Part shown: positions 7,593 through 16,742 of the stretch, piece after piece
Layout: every line of letters begins with the position of its first letter
Numbering within the stretch: position 1 is the first letter of the stretch
Assembly: GCA_965222315.1 (NCBI GenBank)
Contig: OZ244951.1
Coordinates: 4,216,001 to 4,280,000 of the forward strand
Source of the DNA: JACKII01 sp965222315
GTDB taxonomy: Bacteria; Pseudomonadota; Alphaproteobacteria; Bin95
DNA: 64,000 nucleotides
Direction of reading: 5' to 3'
Made by a program: the position numbers and the translations under genes
The notes under the pieces: model-generated
The model's input: only the letters and a program-made list of their open reading frames with translations
The model's database searches: none
What the model was told of the DNA's origin: nothing

Positions 7593-8237
7593 CTAGTTCC
7601 GGGACGGATAGACGCCCTGGAGCGCCACACAATATTGCATGCCCAAGAAGGGGTTGCGGACATGGACGGGTTGGCTGCCGCCGTTGTTGTCAACCGTCAC
7701 GGCCGTCGTCACCGAGCCTGCGTCAAGTGTCGTATCGGCCGGCGGTGCGTGGTAGACGGGCGTGCCGCCGAGCGCGGCCGCCGAGGCAAGAACGCCGCCG
7801 GCAGCGCTGGTCTGGTTGGCGGTTTGCGAGGTGCCATGCAGCGTTGACGTGGCAGACGCGGAATGGTTATGCGACGGCATCTGGTTCACAGAGAGGGTGA
7901 CGGTTTCCGCCCCACCTTTCTCGCCAATCTTAACCGGCGTCAGGCCAGGCCCGCTGCCCTGGTTCAGCGGCGCACGGCCACGCAGATCCGGCAATGCAAA
8001 AGTCGTACGGCCATCACCGCCAAAATTGGTGCCATAGAGCGAGAATAGCGCGGAATTGGAACTGATCGGCAATAACTGGCCGTCAGCGGGCGCCCAGCCG
8101 CGCGGACAGAAATTGAAGCCGACCAGCATCACCTCCCCGACAAACGGATCGGGACCGGCGTGGGCCGGGGCGGCGGAAACGGCAATACCCGCCGCGAGCA
8201 TCGAGGCAGCGGCGACAGACTGGAATAACTTGCGCAT
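7593..8237 (-). CDS. Secreted tail-collar (microcystin-dependent-protein-like) protein
   Basis: 214 residues from the ATG at 8237, with AAAGGA upstream. A Sec signal peptide (MRKLFQSVAAASMLAAG, then AHA) precedes the tail-collar fold: FVGEVMLVGFNFCPRGWAPADGQ, LFSLYGTNFGGDG, FALPDLRGRAPLN, then a Ser/Thr/Ala-rich insert and a C-terminal PFLGMQYCVALQG. The domain is known from phage tail fibres and from bacterial proteins of the Mdp group, often exported. No phage genes lie nearby, so this is likely a host surface or periplasmic protein of unknown function. It has its own terminator. Confidence 0.85.
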   Translation of the reverse strand: MRKLFQSVAAASMLAAGIAVSAAPAHAGPDPFVGEVMLVGFNFCPRGWAPADGQLLPISSNSALFSLYGTNFGGDGRTTFALPDLRGRAPLNQGSGPGLTPVKIGEKGGAETVTLSVNQMPSHNHSASATSTLHGTSQTANQTSAAGGVLASAAALGGTPVYHAPPADTTLDAGSVTTAVTVDNNGGSQPVHVRNPFLGMQYCVALQGVYPSRN

Positions 8238-8390
8238 TTTCAGGGTCCTTTCGGGACGTGGATCTAACCAACACGATGACGATCCATTACTTTTGATTGT
8301 TTTTCTGTGCGTTAACTCACATAGAACGGGAAAAAAGTGACGCCCAGCCACTCTGCAATAGCGCGGCTGAGGGTGTCCCCTGCCGGAAAT

Positions 8391-8418
8391 GCAAATGGGC
8401 CGCGACTTGGCGGCCCAT
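8391..8418 (-). terminator. Hairpin after livF
   Basis: ATGGGCCGC and GCGGCCCAT form a 9-bp stem with a 6-nt loop. On the minus strand it is followed by TTTGCATTT, a modest U-rich tail. It lies about 40 nt beyond the livF stop and fits termination of the transport operon. Confidence 0.5.
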
Positions 8419-8456
8419 CGGCTAAAAATCGGGAAACTCGCGTCCGGCTGGACGGC

Positions 8457-9251
8457 TTACGATAGCCAGCGCTTGCGGCGGCGGTAGTGTTTCACATCGC
8501 GGTAGTTCTTGCGCTCGCCGCCTTCCGAAATGCCCAGGTAGAATTCCTTGATGTCAGCATTGTCCCGCAATTGCGCGGCGGCACCTTCCATCACGATAGA
8601 GCCGTTTTCCATGACGTAGGCATAGTCCGCAATATTCAGCGCCAGATTGGCGTTCTGCTCGACGAGCCCAATGGTAACCCCCTGCTCCTTGTTCAGCCGG
8701 CTGATAATCCCGAAAATTTCCTCGATGATCAGCGGTGCGAGACCAAGCGACGGCTCGTCCAGCAAAATCACTTTCGGGTTCGACATCAGCGCGCGCCCGA
8801 TAACCAGCATTTGCTGTTCGCCACCTGACAGGTACCCAGCCCGGCCATGCCGGCGTTCGGCGATGCGGGGAAAATATTCGAACACCATCTCCATCCGCTC
8901 TTTCATCACGGCGGAGGACGGCTCGACATGGGCGCCCGCGATCAGGTTTTCCGCGCAGGTCAGGTTGGCGAAAACCCGACGCCCCTCGAACACCTGCACC
9001 ACGCCCTTGCGGACGATATCGTGGCCCATCATGCGGTCGATGCGTTCGCCGTCCAGCTCGATCGAACCATGCGTAACCTCGCCCCGTTCGGAACGGAGCA
9101 CACCGGAAATGGCTTTCAGCGTCGTCGTCTTTCCGGCGCCGTTTGCCCCCAAGATGGTGGTGATCTTACCTTCCTCAATGCTGATCGAGATGCCTTTCAG
9201 CACCAGGATCACATTGTTGTACATCACCTCGATATTGTTGAGCTGCAGCAT
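8457..9251 (-). CDS. livF: ABC importer ATP-binding protein, LivF type
   Basis: 264 residues from the ATG at 9251 (MLQLNNIEVMYN). Walker A is GANGAGKTTT, the signature is LSGGEQQ, and Walker B is VILLDEPSLGLAP, followed by the switch His region where the expected His is Gln (GLVEQN), as in other LivF proteins. It energises uptake together with LivG and the two permeases. It is the last gene of the minus-strand operon. A short hairpin separates it from the binding-protein gene. The C-terminus carries an extended basic tail (KHYRRRKRW). Confidence 0.93.
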   Translation of the reverse strand: MLQLNNIEVMYNNVILVLKGISISIEEGKITTILGANGAGKTTTLKAISGVLRSERGEVTHGSIELDGERIDRMMGHDIVRKGVVQVFEGRRVFANLTCAENLIAGAHVEPSSAVMKERMEMVFEYFPRIAERRHGRAGYLSGGEQQMLVIGRALMSNPKVILLDEPSLGLAPLIIEEIFGIISRLNKEQGVTIGLVEQNANLALNIADYAYVMENGSIVMEGAAAQLRDNADIKEFYLGISEGGERKNYRDVKHYRRRKRWLS

Positions 9252-9294
9252 GACGGTGCCTGACTGTCTGACGAGTATGAAAAGGGTGAATGGA

Positions 9295-9322
9295 GGAGCG
9301 CCCCGCCGCAGCGCAGCGCTCC
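9295..9322 (-). terminator. Intercistronic hairpin between binding protein and livF
   Basis: GGAGCGC and GCGCTCC form a 7-bp stem around a 14-nt loop in the 93-nt gap downstream of the binding-protein stop. There is no T run, so partial termination or mRNA stabilisation, raising binding-protein levels over LivF, is the likely role (inference). Confidence 0.35.
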
Positions 9323-9344
9323 CCAATCCATTCCGGCCGAAGCC

Positions 9345-10577
9345 TTAGTGGGTTTCCTCAATCAGTTCGAAGATCACCTCACGGTAGGCATTGAACCATT
9401 CGGTAACCGGCTCATAACCTTCGCCCTTGACCTGGAACACACGGATGTAACCGCCGCCCTCATGGTCTTTGGCCGACATCTTCAGCGGTGGCGCCATGCC
9501 ATCCAAGTCGAAGTCCCTGATGGCACGCAAACCGTCACGCACATCGGTGCCGGTGATGTCGCCTGAGCCCTTCTTCTGGATCGCAAGTTCGATGGCTCTC
9601 AGGTGAACGGCCGCCTGGAAAACCCCACGGTTGTAGTAGGTGGTAAAGGCCATTTCCTTGGGCGCATCCTTGCCTTCGGCTTTGTACATGGCCGTGATTT
9701 CCCGCAGGACATCATAGTCGCTGCCGACACCGGCGTAGCTGATGACGTTGTAACCCTGGGCTGCATCCCAGCCGCCAGCAGCCGCAATGTCACCTTCAGA
9801 ACCGGCCCAGACCAGACCGACCATCTTGTTCAGCGGATAACCGGAACGCTTGAACTCTTTCAGCATCACCGCCGGAGCGCGGCCGAAAGTATGAGCGATC
9901 ACATAGTCGGCGCGGAAGCGGCGGGTGATGTCCAGCACCTGCGCACCCATCTCCAGACCGGGCGGCGGCACGGCGAACTGGCGCCATTCATAGCCCTCGT
10001 CCTTGGCCATACGCTCCATGACCGGAATGCCTTCGCGTCCCGCTGGATTGTCGTAGTATAGGTAGGCGATCTTCTTGCCGTTCAGATCACCGCCGAGCTG
10101 GTCTTTCACGAACTTGATCAGTCCCGCCGTCTGGGAGAAGTAGCTGGCAGCGATCGGGAACATGTACGGGTATTTTTCACCGTTAGCGGCCGCTGCTGTG
10201 CCGAAACCCGGCGAGGTGCCGGGAATCTTGTCTTCCGCCATGGTCTGCGCCAGGGCGGCGACGATCGGTGTGCCGTAAGGGGAAACCAGAACCGCGCCAT
10301 TCTGTTTGTAGCGCTGGTAGGCTTCCACCGCCGGCGGGACCTTGTACTCAATGTCGATCTCGTCAACGATGATCTTGTTGCCTTCGACACCGCCCTTCGA
10401 GTTCACGAGCGCGACGTAATCATGATAGCCCGGGCAGAGCGCGGTGCCGGTCACGGCGGTCGGGCCGGTCCGGTCGCACATTAGTCCGATCAGGATATCT
10501 TTGGCTTGTGCCGTGCTGGCTGACGCCAAGCCGGCTGTGACCGCGGCGGCCACGCCTATTGTTCTCAGAAAAGTCAT
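9345..10577 (-). CDS. ABC importer periplasmic substrate-binding protein (Peripla_BP_6 type)
   Basis: 410 residues. A signal peptide (MTFLRTIGVAAAVTAGLASA, cleaved after AQA) is followed by a two-lobed binding-protein domain beginning KDILIGLMCDRTGPTA and containing GTPIVAALAQTMAEDKIPG. It captures substrate for the LivHM permeases. The length and insertions are those of the urea/aromatic/short-chain amide branch rather than classical LivJ, so leucine should not be assumed. The acyl-CoA ligase in the same operon suggests a carboxylic acid ligand. Confidence 0.9.
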   Translation of the reverse strand: MTFLRTIGVAAAVTAGLASASTAQAKDILIGLMCDRTGPTAVTGTALCPGYHDYVALVNSKGGVEGNKIIVDEIDIEYKVPPAVEAYQRYKQNGAVLVSPYGTPIVAALAQTMAEDKIPGTSPGFGTAAAANGEKYPYMFPIAASYFSQTAGLIKFVKDQLGGDLNGKKIAYLYYDNPAGREGIPVMERMAKDEGYEWRQFAVPPPGLEMGAQVLDITRRFRADYVIAHTFGRAPAVMLKEFKRSGYPLNKMVGLVWAGSEGDIAAAGGWDAAQGYNVISYAGVGSDYDVLREITAMYKAEGKDAPKEMAFTTYYNRGVFQAAVHLRAIELAIQKKGSGDITGTDVRDGLRAIRDFDLDGMAPPLKMSAKDHEGGGYIRVFQVKGEGYEPVTEWFNAYREVIFELIEETH

Positions 10578-10623
10578 AGACGTTTCTCCTCTCTGTTATG
10601 TCCCTTACACACGCTTGGCGGCG

Positions 10624-11706
10624 CTAATAAGAGAACGGCCACACCCGGAAGTAGTTCCGGATATTTTGCCAGAGTCGGTTAAGACCATCTGGCTCGGCGA
10701 TCAGAAATACCATGATCAGACCGCCGAAAAATACGAGTCGCAACTGGCCGATTACCTGGGGCAGATAACTCGGATCCATGAACCATGGCCCGATGGCCTC
10801 CATCACCAACCGGATAACCACCGGCAGCATGGTAATGAAGAAGGCCCCGAAGATGGAGCCAACGATAGAGCCCAGACCGCCGATAATGCACATGGCCAGG
10901 AAGTCGATGGAGACGATGATCTGGAACTGCTCGTAGGTCGCAATACTGAAGTAGTACATATACAGGACGCCAGTCACGCCAGCGAAGAAGCTGGAAATCG
11001 CAAAGGCGAAGAGCTTGTACCGGAAGACGTTGATACCGATGATCTCCGCCGCGATGTCCTGGTCGCGGATCGCGACCAGCGCCCGCCCAATCCGGCTACG
11101 CACCAGATTGGTAGCGGCCATGATCGCCAGGATCGCGAAGAACAGAACGAAGAGGTAAAGTTCCCACTGCCGGTCCATCTTCCAGCCAAACAGGCTTGGC
11201 CGGTCGACTTCGATCGCCGCTGCGATACCGCCGGAGATAGCCGGCGTGTGGTTGATGATCCACTCGATGATGAACTGAGCGGCAATGGTCGCGATGGCCA
11301 GATAAAGGCCCTTCACCCGCAATGATGGAATGCCGACCACCAGGCCGATCAGCGCCGCCATGCAGCCGCCGGCCGGCACAGCCAGCCAGAACGGCAGCGG
11401 GCCGCCGAATATCTCGATCCGAGTGACCAGGTTCGCCGCTGTGTAGGCGCCGACGCTCATAAAGGCGGCATGACCGATGGAGATCTGCCCCGTATAACCC
11501 AACAGGATATTGAGCCCCAGCGCCCCAACACAGGCGATCCCCACCAAGCTCAATTGCGCCAGGTAATACTCGCTGCCGAACAACGGCAGGATGACGGCGA
11601 AGAACAGGAGGAAGCCGATGATCGCCTGTTTGGCGATCGGAAACGGCAGGATCGCCTGGTCGCCCTCGTAAGTGGTTTTGTAGTAGCCGCATTCACGGTG
11701 GAACAT
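10624..11706 (-). CDS. livM: ABC importer permease, LivM type
   Basis: 360 residues with about eight to ten hydrophobic helices. LGLNILLGYTGQISIGHAAF near residue 65 is the LivM signature, and the EAA-like loop GRALVAIRDQDIAAEIIGIN lies around residue 215. It pairs with LivH in the inner membrane. Its start lies 4 nt downstream of the livH stop, indicating tight translational coupling. Confidence 0.93.
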   Translation of the reverse strand: MFHRECGYYKTTYEGDQAILPFPIAKQAIIGFLLFFAVILPLFGSEYYLAQLSLVGIACVGALGLNILLGYTGQISIGHAAFMSVGAYTAANLVTRIEIFGGPLPFWLAVPAGGCMAALIGLVVGIPSLRVKGLYLAIATIAAQFIIEWIINHTPAISGGIAAAIEVDRPSLFGWKMDRQWELYLFVLFFAILAIMAATNLVRSRIGRALVAIRDQDIAAEIIGINVFRYKLFAFAISSFFAGVTGVLYMYYFSIATYEQFQIIVSIDFLAMCIIGGLGSIVGSIFGAFFITMLPVVIRLVMEAIGPWFMDPSYLPQVIGQLRLVFFGGLIMVFLIAEPDGLNRLWQNIRNYFRVWPFSY

Positions 11707-11710
11707 GCGC

Positions 11711-12691
11711 TTAGATCCTCTCGATCAGGCGGCGGCCGAAGATGCCGTAGGGACGGATCATCAGCATGAGAACCATGAGAACGTACGGGGCAAAATCTTT
11801 CATGCCGCCGCCAACATACGGGTCGATAAAGCCAGAGGTCAGCGCCTCCGTCATGCCAACGATGATACCGCCGACCACAACACCGATGATTGAGTCCAGG
11901 CCGCCCAGGATGACCACCGGGAACACTTTCAAACCGATCAGTGCCAACTGTGTATCGACACCGATCATGTTGCCCCAGGCGAGCCCGCCCAGCAGCGCTA
12001 CGATGCCGGCCGTCACCCAGGCCACGGCGAAATAGCGCTCGACGTTGATGCCCATGGCCATCGACACCTGATGGCTGTCGGCGACAGCGCGCATGGCCAC
12101 CCCCTTGCGGGTCTTCAGGAAGAAGTAGCCGAACGCACAGAGGAACAGGACGCTAACGATAGCGCCCAGCAGCTTGATCGGGGTCAGGTAGAGCACGCCC
12201 CATATAATCGGTGAATCTTGGATCGGCAGATTGATCGTCGTCGGCTGCGCGCCGAATACCAGCGGACCGAAGCCCCGCAGGAAGAAGGCCAGGCCAATGG
12301 TCGCCATGATGATCGCGATGATATTCATACCAATCATGGGCCGCAGCACGAACCGTTCCAGGCTCATGCCGAATACGACCATAAAACCAAAGCCGATAAT
12401 GCAGGCTAGCCACAGCGGCAGCCCCACCCAGTCCAGCATTCCGGCCACGACCATGGCCGCAATCATCACGAACTCGCCCTGGGCGAAGTTGATCGCATCG
12501 GTGGACTTGTAAATCAGGACGAAACCGACAGCGATCAGCGAATACATCAGACCTGTCAGTAGGCCGTCGATGCTCAACTCGAGGGCGAAACGCCAGTCCC
12601 TGATCAGCACATCGATCCCGCCGATTGCCCATAGGACAACCAGCGCAACAATGAAGGCTATCCAATATTTGAACCGTGAGAGCATTTCCAT
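11711..12691 (-). CDS. livH: ABC importer permease, LivH type
   Basis: 326 residues, mostly membrane helices. Signature LTGLMYSLIAVGFVLIYKST and INFAQGEFVMIAAMV in the first third, and the cytoplasmic coupling loop GVAMRAVADSHQVSMAMGIN near residue 205. The ATG at 12691 is preceded by AGAGGAA. A second ATG lies two codons later. It forms the translocation pore with LivM and sits 13 nt after the ligase gene in the same operon. Confidence 0.93.
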   Translation of the reverse strand: MEMLSRFKYWIAFIVALVVLWAIGGIDVLIRDWRFALELSIDGLLTGLMYSLIAVGFVLIYKSTDAINFAQGEFVMIAAMVVAGMLDWVGLPLWLACIIGFGFMVVFGMSLERFVLRPMIGMNIIAIIMATIGLAFFLRGFGPLVFGAQPTTINLPIQDSPIIWGVLYLTPIKLLGAIVSVLFLCAFGYFFLKTRKGVAMRAVADSHQVSMAMGINVERYFAVAWVTAGIVALLGGLAWGNMIGVDTQLALIGLKVFPVVILGGLDSIIGVVVGGIIVGMTEALTSGFIDPYVGGGMKDFAPYVLMVLMLMIRPYGIFGRRLIERI

Positions 12692-12704
12692 TTTCGGTAT
12701 TCCT

Positions 12705-14594
12705 CTAGGCCGCGTCTTGGATCAGCAAGCGGGCTTCAACATGGCTTCGCCGGCCGTCTTCAAAAGTGACTTCAGTGCGCAAATCCACCTCTGTCCTGTC
12801 GCTGTAGAATGCGTCGATCACCGGCGCGTAGCGCTCCGCTATGTGTGCGCGGCGCAGCTTGCGGGTCCGGGTGACCTCCGCATCGTCTGCGTCCAGATCC
12901 TTCGCCAGCAACAGGAAGCGCTTCACCCGCACCGGTTCCGGCAGGCTGGTGTTTACCCGCGCTATCTCGCCGGCGATCAGCCCGCGCACCTCGGATTTTT
13001 GGCTGAGATCAGTGTAGTTGGTGAACGGAATGCCGTTTTTTTCCGCCCAGTTGCCCACGGTGTTCTGGTCGATGGCAACCATGACCGAGACAAAGTCCCG
13101 GTCGGAGCCAAACGACACGGCTTCGGAGATGAAGGCCGAATATTTCAGCTTGCTCTCGATGAATTGCGGCGCGAAGGCGGTGCCGTCGGCCATCTTGCCG
13201 ACATCCTTGGCCCGGTCGATAATCAGAAGTTCGCCGGACTTCTCGTCCAGGACACCGGCATCGCCGGTGCGGAAGTATCCGTCGTCGGTGAACACCTCTT
13301 TCGTCGCGTCGTCACGCTTGTAGTAGCCTTTGAAGACCCCCTTAGACTTGACGAGAATCTCGCTGTTTTCGCCGATCTTCACGTCGATTCCGGCGCAGAC
13401 AGGCCCGGACGTGTCCGGGTTTACGTTCTGGTCCGTTTGCATGGAGACAAGGCCGGAGACCTCGGTCGAACCATAAAGCTGCTTCAGGTTGATGCCGAAC
13501 GCCCGGAAGAACCGGAAGGTATCATGCCCGAGCGGTGCACCGCCGGTGTAGCACCAGCGCGCCCGGCGCAGGCCGATCTGATCACGGACAGGGCCGTAGA
13601 CAAAGAAATTGCCGAGCAACCGCATCAGGCCGCCAAGCCCTTCGGACTTGCCTTCGGCCTTGGCCAGTTCCGCATTGACGGCGGCGTTGCGGAAAGTGTC
13701 GTAGAACCAACGTTTAACGCCGGTCGTGTCGTTCGCCTTCACCTGCAACTGGCTGAGGATCGTCTCCCAGCCGCGGGGCGACGCGATGAAACCGGTCGGC
13801 CCCAGCTCCCGCAGGTCGCGCTCCAGTGTTTCCGGCGCTTCCGGGCAATTGGTGGAGCAACCGGTCATGATCGAAATCGTCAGGCCGTACATACTCTCGC
13901 CAACCCAGGCCATGGGCAGGTAGGAGAGGAAATCGTCGCTCTCCCGCACATCCTCGTTCGCCACGAAGATTTTCGCGGTTTCGACCAGATTGGCGTGGCT
14001 GAGCATCACCCCTTTCGGGTTTCCGGTCGTGCCGGAGGTGTAGCTCATCAGCGCGATGGCTTCCGCATCGAGCGCATCGACGCTTTTCACCCAAGCGCCG
14101 GCTTTGCTGCGGCCCTGATCCTGCACCACCGGGAAAGACCGCAGGATGGGGTCGTCATAGTGGGCCATGCCCCGGTCATCGTCGTAGATCAGATATTCCA
14201 GCGTCGGGATCTGGTCCTTGATGGACAGGATCTTGTCGACCTGCTCCTGGTCTTCGGCAACGATCACCCTGGTGTCGGCATCGGCCAGAACGAAGGCCAT
14301 CTCCTGGGCTATCGAGTCCTGGTAGATTGGCACCGCCGCCCCACCGAGCCCCTGAGCCGCCAGTTGCGCCCAATAGAGCCGGGGGCGGTTGTCGCCGATC
14401 ACAACCAGCTTGTCGCCAGCGCCGAAGCCCATCGCCGCCAGGCCATCGCCAAAGGCGGTAACCTCGTCCGCATAGTCAGCCCAGGTATAGGTTCGCCAGA
14501 TACCCAGGTCTTTTTCCCGGATCGCCGGTTTCTCCGGCCTTGTCTGCGCATTGCGGAGCACCAGCCCCGGAAGCGTATCCTCGCGAGCAGCCAT
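12705..14594 (-). CDS. Long-chain-type AMP-forming acyl-CoA ligase within the liv operon
   Basis: About 629 residues. The ATG at 14594 is preferred because AGGAGG is 11 nt away; the ATG at 14603 is only 2 nt from it. Adenylate-forming motifs are clear: P-loop SYTSGTTGNPKG, then YGSTEVSG, YFRTGDAG, and the C-terminal TRTRKLRRAHI region. The size and fold match FAA1/FadD-like ligases that activate fatty or aryl acids to CoA thioesters with ATP. Its position between the livG and livH analogues suggests it activates the imported substrate and so pulls uptake (inference supported by similar clusters in other proteobacteria). Confidence 0.9.
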   Translation of the reverse strand: MAAREDTLPGLVLRNAQTRPEKPAIREKDLGIWRTYTWADYADEVTAFGDGLAAMGFGAGDKLVVIGDNRPRLYWAQLAAQGLGGAAVPIYQDSIAQEMAFVLADADTRVIVAEDQEQVDKILSIKDQIPTLEYLIYDDDRGMAHYDDPILRSFPVVQDQGRSKAGAWVKSVDALDAEAIALMSYTSGTTGNPKGVMLSHANLVETAKIFVANEDVRESDDFLSYLPMAWVGESMYGLTISIMTGCSTNCPEAPETLERDLRELGPTGFIASPRGWETILSQLQVKANDTTGVKRWFYDTFRNAAVNAELAKAEGKSEGLGGLMRLLGNFFVYGPVRDQIGLRRARWCYTGGAPLGHDTFRFFRAFGINLKQLYGSTEVSGLVSMQTDQNVNPDTSGPVCAGIDVKIGENSEILVKSKGVFKGYYKRDDATKEVFTDDGYFRTGDAGVLDEKSGELLIIDRAKDVGKMADGTAFAPQFIESKLKYSAFISEAVSFGSDRDFVSVMVAIDQNTVGNWAEKNGIPFTNYTDLSQKSEVRGLIAGEIARVNTSLPEPVRVKRFLLLAKDLDADDAEVTRTRKLRRAHIAERYAPVIDAFYSDRTEVDLRTEVTFEDGRRSHVEARLLIQDAA

Positions 14595-14609
14595 TATATT
14601 CATTGCCTC

Positions 14610-15395
14610 CTAATGACTTGCGCCGAGATAGGCTTCGATGACCCGCGGGTTGGCGCGGACTTCGTCCGGCGAACCATCCGCAATCTTCTCCCCCTGATCC
14701 AGCACCGCGATATGGTCGGAAATATCCATGACAACGCCCATATCGTGCTCGATCAGCACGATGGTGGTGCCGCGCTGTTCGGCAATGTCGAGGACATAGC
14801 GCACCATGTCCTCCTTCTCTTCCTGGTTCATGCCGGCCATGGGCTCGTCGAGCAGGAGCAATTCGGGCTCCGCTGCCAGAGCCCGTCCCAGTTCGACCCG
14901 CTTTTGCAGGCCATAGGCCAGCTCGCCCGTTGGCGCTTTGCGGAGATCGTTGAGCCGCAGGAAGTCGATCAACTCCTCCACCTTCTCCCGGTGGGCGACC
15001 TCCTCCCGCTGCGCCCTTCCCCAATAGACGAAAGAGGACAGCACGCCGGTTTTCATCAGAACATGACGGCCAAGCATCATATTCTGCAGCACGGTCATAC
15101 CGCGGAATAATGCAATATTCTGAAACGTCCGGCCGATGCCGCGTTCGGCGATCTGATTGGGCTTTAACCCGTTTATCCGCTGCCCTTCGAACATAATATC
15201 GCCGGCATCGGGGGTATAAAAACCGCTGATCATATTAAGAAGCGAGGTTTTACCCGCGCCGTTCGGGCCAATGATCGCGTGGATCTTGCCCTTCTGCACT
15301 TCGATACTCACTTCATTGTTCGCGCGTACGCCGCCGAAATACTTCGACACCGCGCGCACGCTCAACGTTGAGTCGAGCCTGCTCGCTTCAGCCAT
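14610..15395 (-). CDS. livG: ABC importer ATP-binding protein, LivG type
   Basis: 261 residues from the ATG at 15395. Walker A GPNGAGKTSL, the LivG-type segment GIGRTFQNIALFRGMTVLQNM, Walker B ELLLLDEPMAGMNQEE and switch His IEHDMGVV are present. The signature motif is weak (ELAYGLQKRVELGRAL) because LSGG is replaced by LAYG, which is common in LivG. It is the first gene of the minus-strand operon livG, ligase, livH, livM, binding protein, livF. Confidence 0.93.
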   Translation of the reverse strand: MAEASRLDSTLSVRAVSKYFGGVRANNEVSIEVQKGKIHAIIGPNGAGKTSLLNMISGFYTPDAGDIMFEGQRINGLKPNQIAERGIGRTFQNIALFRGMTVLQNMMLGRHVLMKTGVLSSFVYWGRAQREEVAHREKVEELIDFLRLNDLRKAPTGELAYGLQKRVELGRALAAEPELLLLDEPMAGMNQEEKEDMVRYVLDIAEQRGTTIVLIEHDMGVVMDISDHIAVLDQGEKIADGSPDEVRANPRVIEAYLGASH

Positions 15396-15767
15396 TTTTG
15401 GCGTTTTCCTCCAGACGCTATAAGGCGTGTTTCCGCCTTTATGATTGCGAGCAAGCGTAGGGATTTTCTGAATTGTTTCAATCACAAAATGCCGCGCGAC
15501 GGATTATATCGCCACAATTCGTCTCACACCCCCTTGAATATTGCGCCGCATATCCCGTCAGCCTGGGTGAGGAATCGACAGAATCCCTGGATTCGCGGAT
15601 GCCATCGCTGACACAGGGGAAAAGTCGGGATAGTCTCGATGCTGGTGTTTTATGGTTTACGAAAGCCTTGGAGAGTGCGGCTTCAGGATTGCAAATATCT
15701 TGCTGATGAGCCGCCAATGGTCTCCTGGCCCTCTCTCTAATGCGCCTGCCCACAGCGAAAGCCTTGT
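15396..15767. other. Intergenic region between divergent livG operon and nucleoside hydrolase gene
   Basis: About 370 bases with no credible gene. The stretch 15430-15500 is relatively AT-rich and is the likely site of the liv operon promoter. On the minus strand, TTGAAA followed 16 nt later by TACGCT is the best but weak candidate. No repeat or strong palindrome was seen. Confidence 0.4.
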
Positions 15768-16703
15768 ATGATGCCAGACCGCCCGCCACTCCTCATCGAC
15801 TGCGACCCCGGCCACGACGACGCCGTCGCGATTCTGGTCGGCTACCGGCATTTCGATCTGAAAGCCATCACGACGGTCCACGGCAACTCGCCGCTCTCGA
15901 ACACCACCCGCAATGCCCTGGCCGTGCTGGAACTGGCGGGGATCGAGGGCATTCCGGTCGCTGCCGGTGCCGCCTCTCCGCTGGTTGGAAAGGCCCCGAA
16001 CGCAGCGCATGTCCACGGCAAGACCGGGCTAGACGGGCACGACCTGCCGGAGCCGAAACAAAAGCCGGTCCCGGACCATGCCATCGATATGATCATCGAG
16101 ACTGCGCGCCAGCATCAGGGGGAGTTGGTTCTCTCCGTGATTGGCCCGGCGACCAATATCGCCCTCGCCCTGTTGAAAGAACCGCGGCTCGCCTCCTGGG
16201 TAAAAGAAGTTACGGTCATGGGTGGCTCCGGCGGCTGGGGGAACATGACACCCGCCGCAGAGTTCAACGCCTATTGCGATCCGGAGGCACAGGCCGCGCT
16301 CTATGCCGCCAAATGGCCGGTGCGCATGGTTGGGGTCAATATCACCCGTACCGTCGGCATCAACGCCGCGGAGATTGGAACGCTCCGCCAAAGCGGCAAG
16401 CGCACCGCGGGCGCCATTGCCGACCTGCTCACCTTCTATATGGGCCGCCAGACCGAGCGCACCGGCGCGACTCACGCCCCCATGCACGACGCCTGCGCCC
16501 TCATTCCGCTGATCGATCCGGCCAGCATGGAGTATGCTGAAACGCGGATAGAGGTCGAGTTACAGGGCAAGTTCACCCGCGGCATGACCGTTTGCGACCT
16601 GCGCGGCGTGCAGGTGCCGGACCCCAACGCCCGCGTCGCAGTGAAGCCCGACCGCGACCGGCTGGTTGGCGTGATGATGGATACCGTCCTATCCTACGCC
16701 TAA
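15768..16703 (+). CDS. Nucleoside hydrolase (IunH/RihA-like)
   Basis: 311 residues, usual length. The calcium-binding N-terminal cluster reads LLIDCDPGHDDAVAI. VHGNSPLSNTTRNAL, EVTVMGGSGGWGNMTP, AEFNAYCDPEAQAAL and a distal THAPMHDACAL complete the family pattern. It hydrolyses the N-glycosidic bond of ribonucleosides to base and ribose. The catalytic-site residues in AEFN and the late HD motif are present. A Met-Met start leaves a one-codon ambiguity. It is followed by a ThDP enzyme 39 nt downstream, possibly in one transcript. Confidence 0.92.
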   Translation: MMPDRPPLLIDCDPGHDDAVAILVGYRHFDLKAITTVHGNSPLSNTTRNALAVLELAGIEGIPVAAGAASPLVGKAPNAAHVHGKTGLDGHDLPEPKQKPVPDHAIDMIIETARQHQGELVLSVIGPATNIALALLKEPRLASWVKEVTVMGGSGGWGNMTPAAEFNAYCDPEAQAALYAAKWPVRMVGVNITRTVGINAAEIGTLRQSGKRTAGAIADLLTFYMGRQTERTGATHAPMHDACALIPLIDPASMEYAETRIEVELQGKFTRGMTVCDLRGVQVPDPNARVAVKPDRDRLVGVMMDTVLSYA

Positions 16704-16742
16704 GCGAAAACCCTAAACCAACGCACCCTGAGGAAACGCCCC

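Noticed and set aside
7593..8237. Prophage remnant suggested by the tail-collar domain
   Set aside because: The protein has a signal peptide and its own terminator, and no other phage genes lie nearby. Secreted collar-domain proteins are known in bacteria.
12570..15110. Very long plus-strand open frame (846 codons) opposite the acyl-CoA ligase and livG
   Set aside because: It is the antisense of two clear genes, with a His/Arg/Gly-rich composition and no recognisable domain. GC-rich codon use keeps the opposite frame open.
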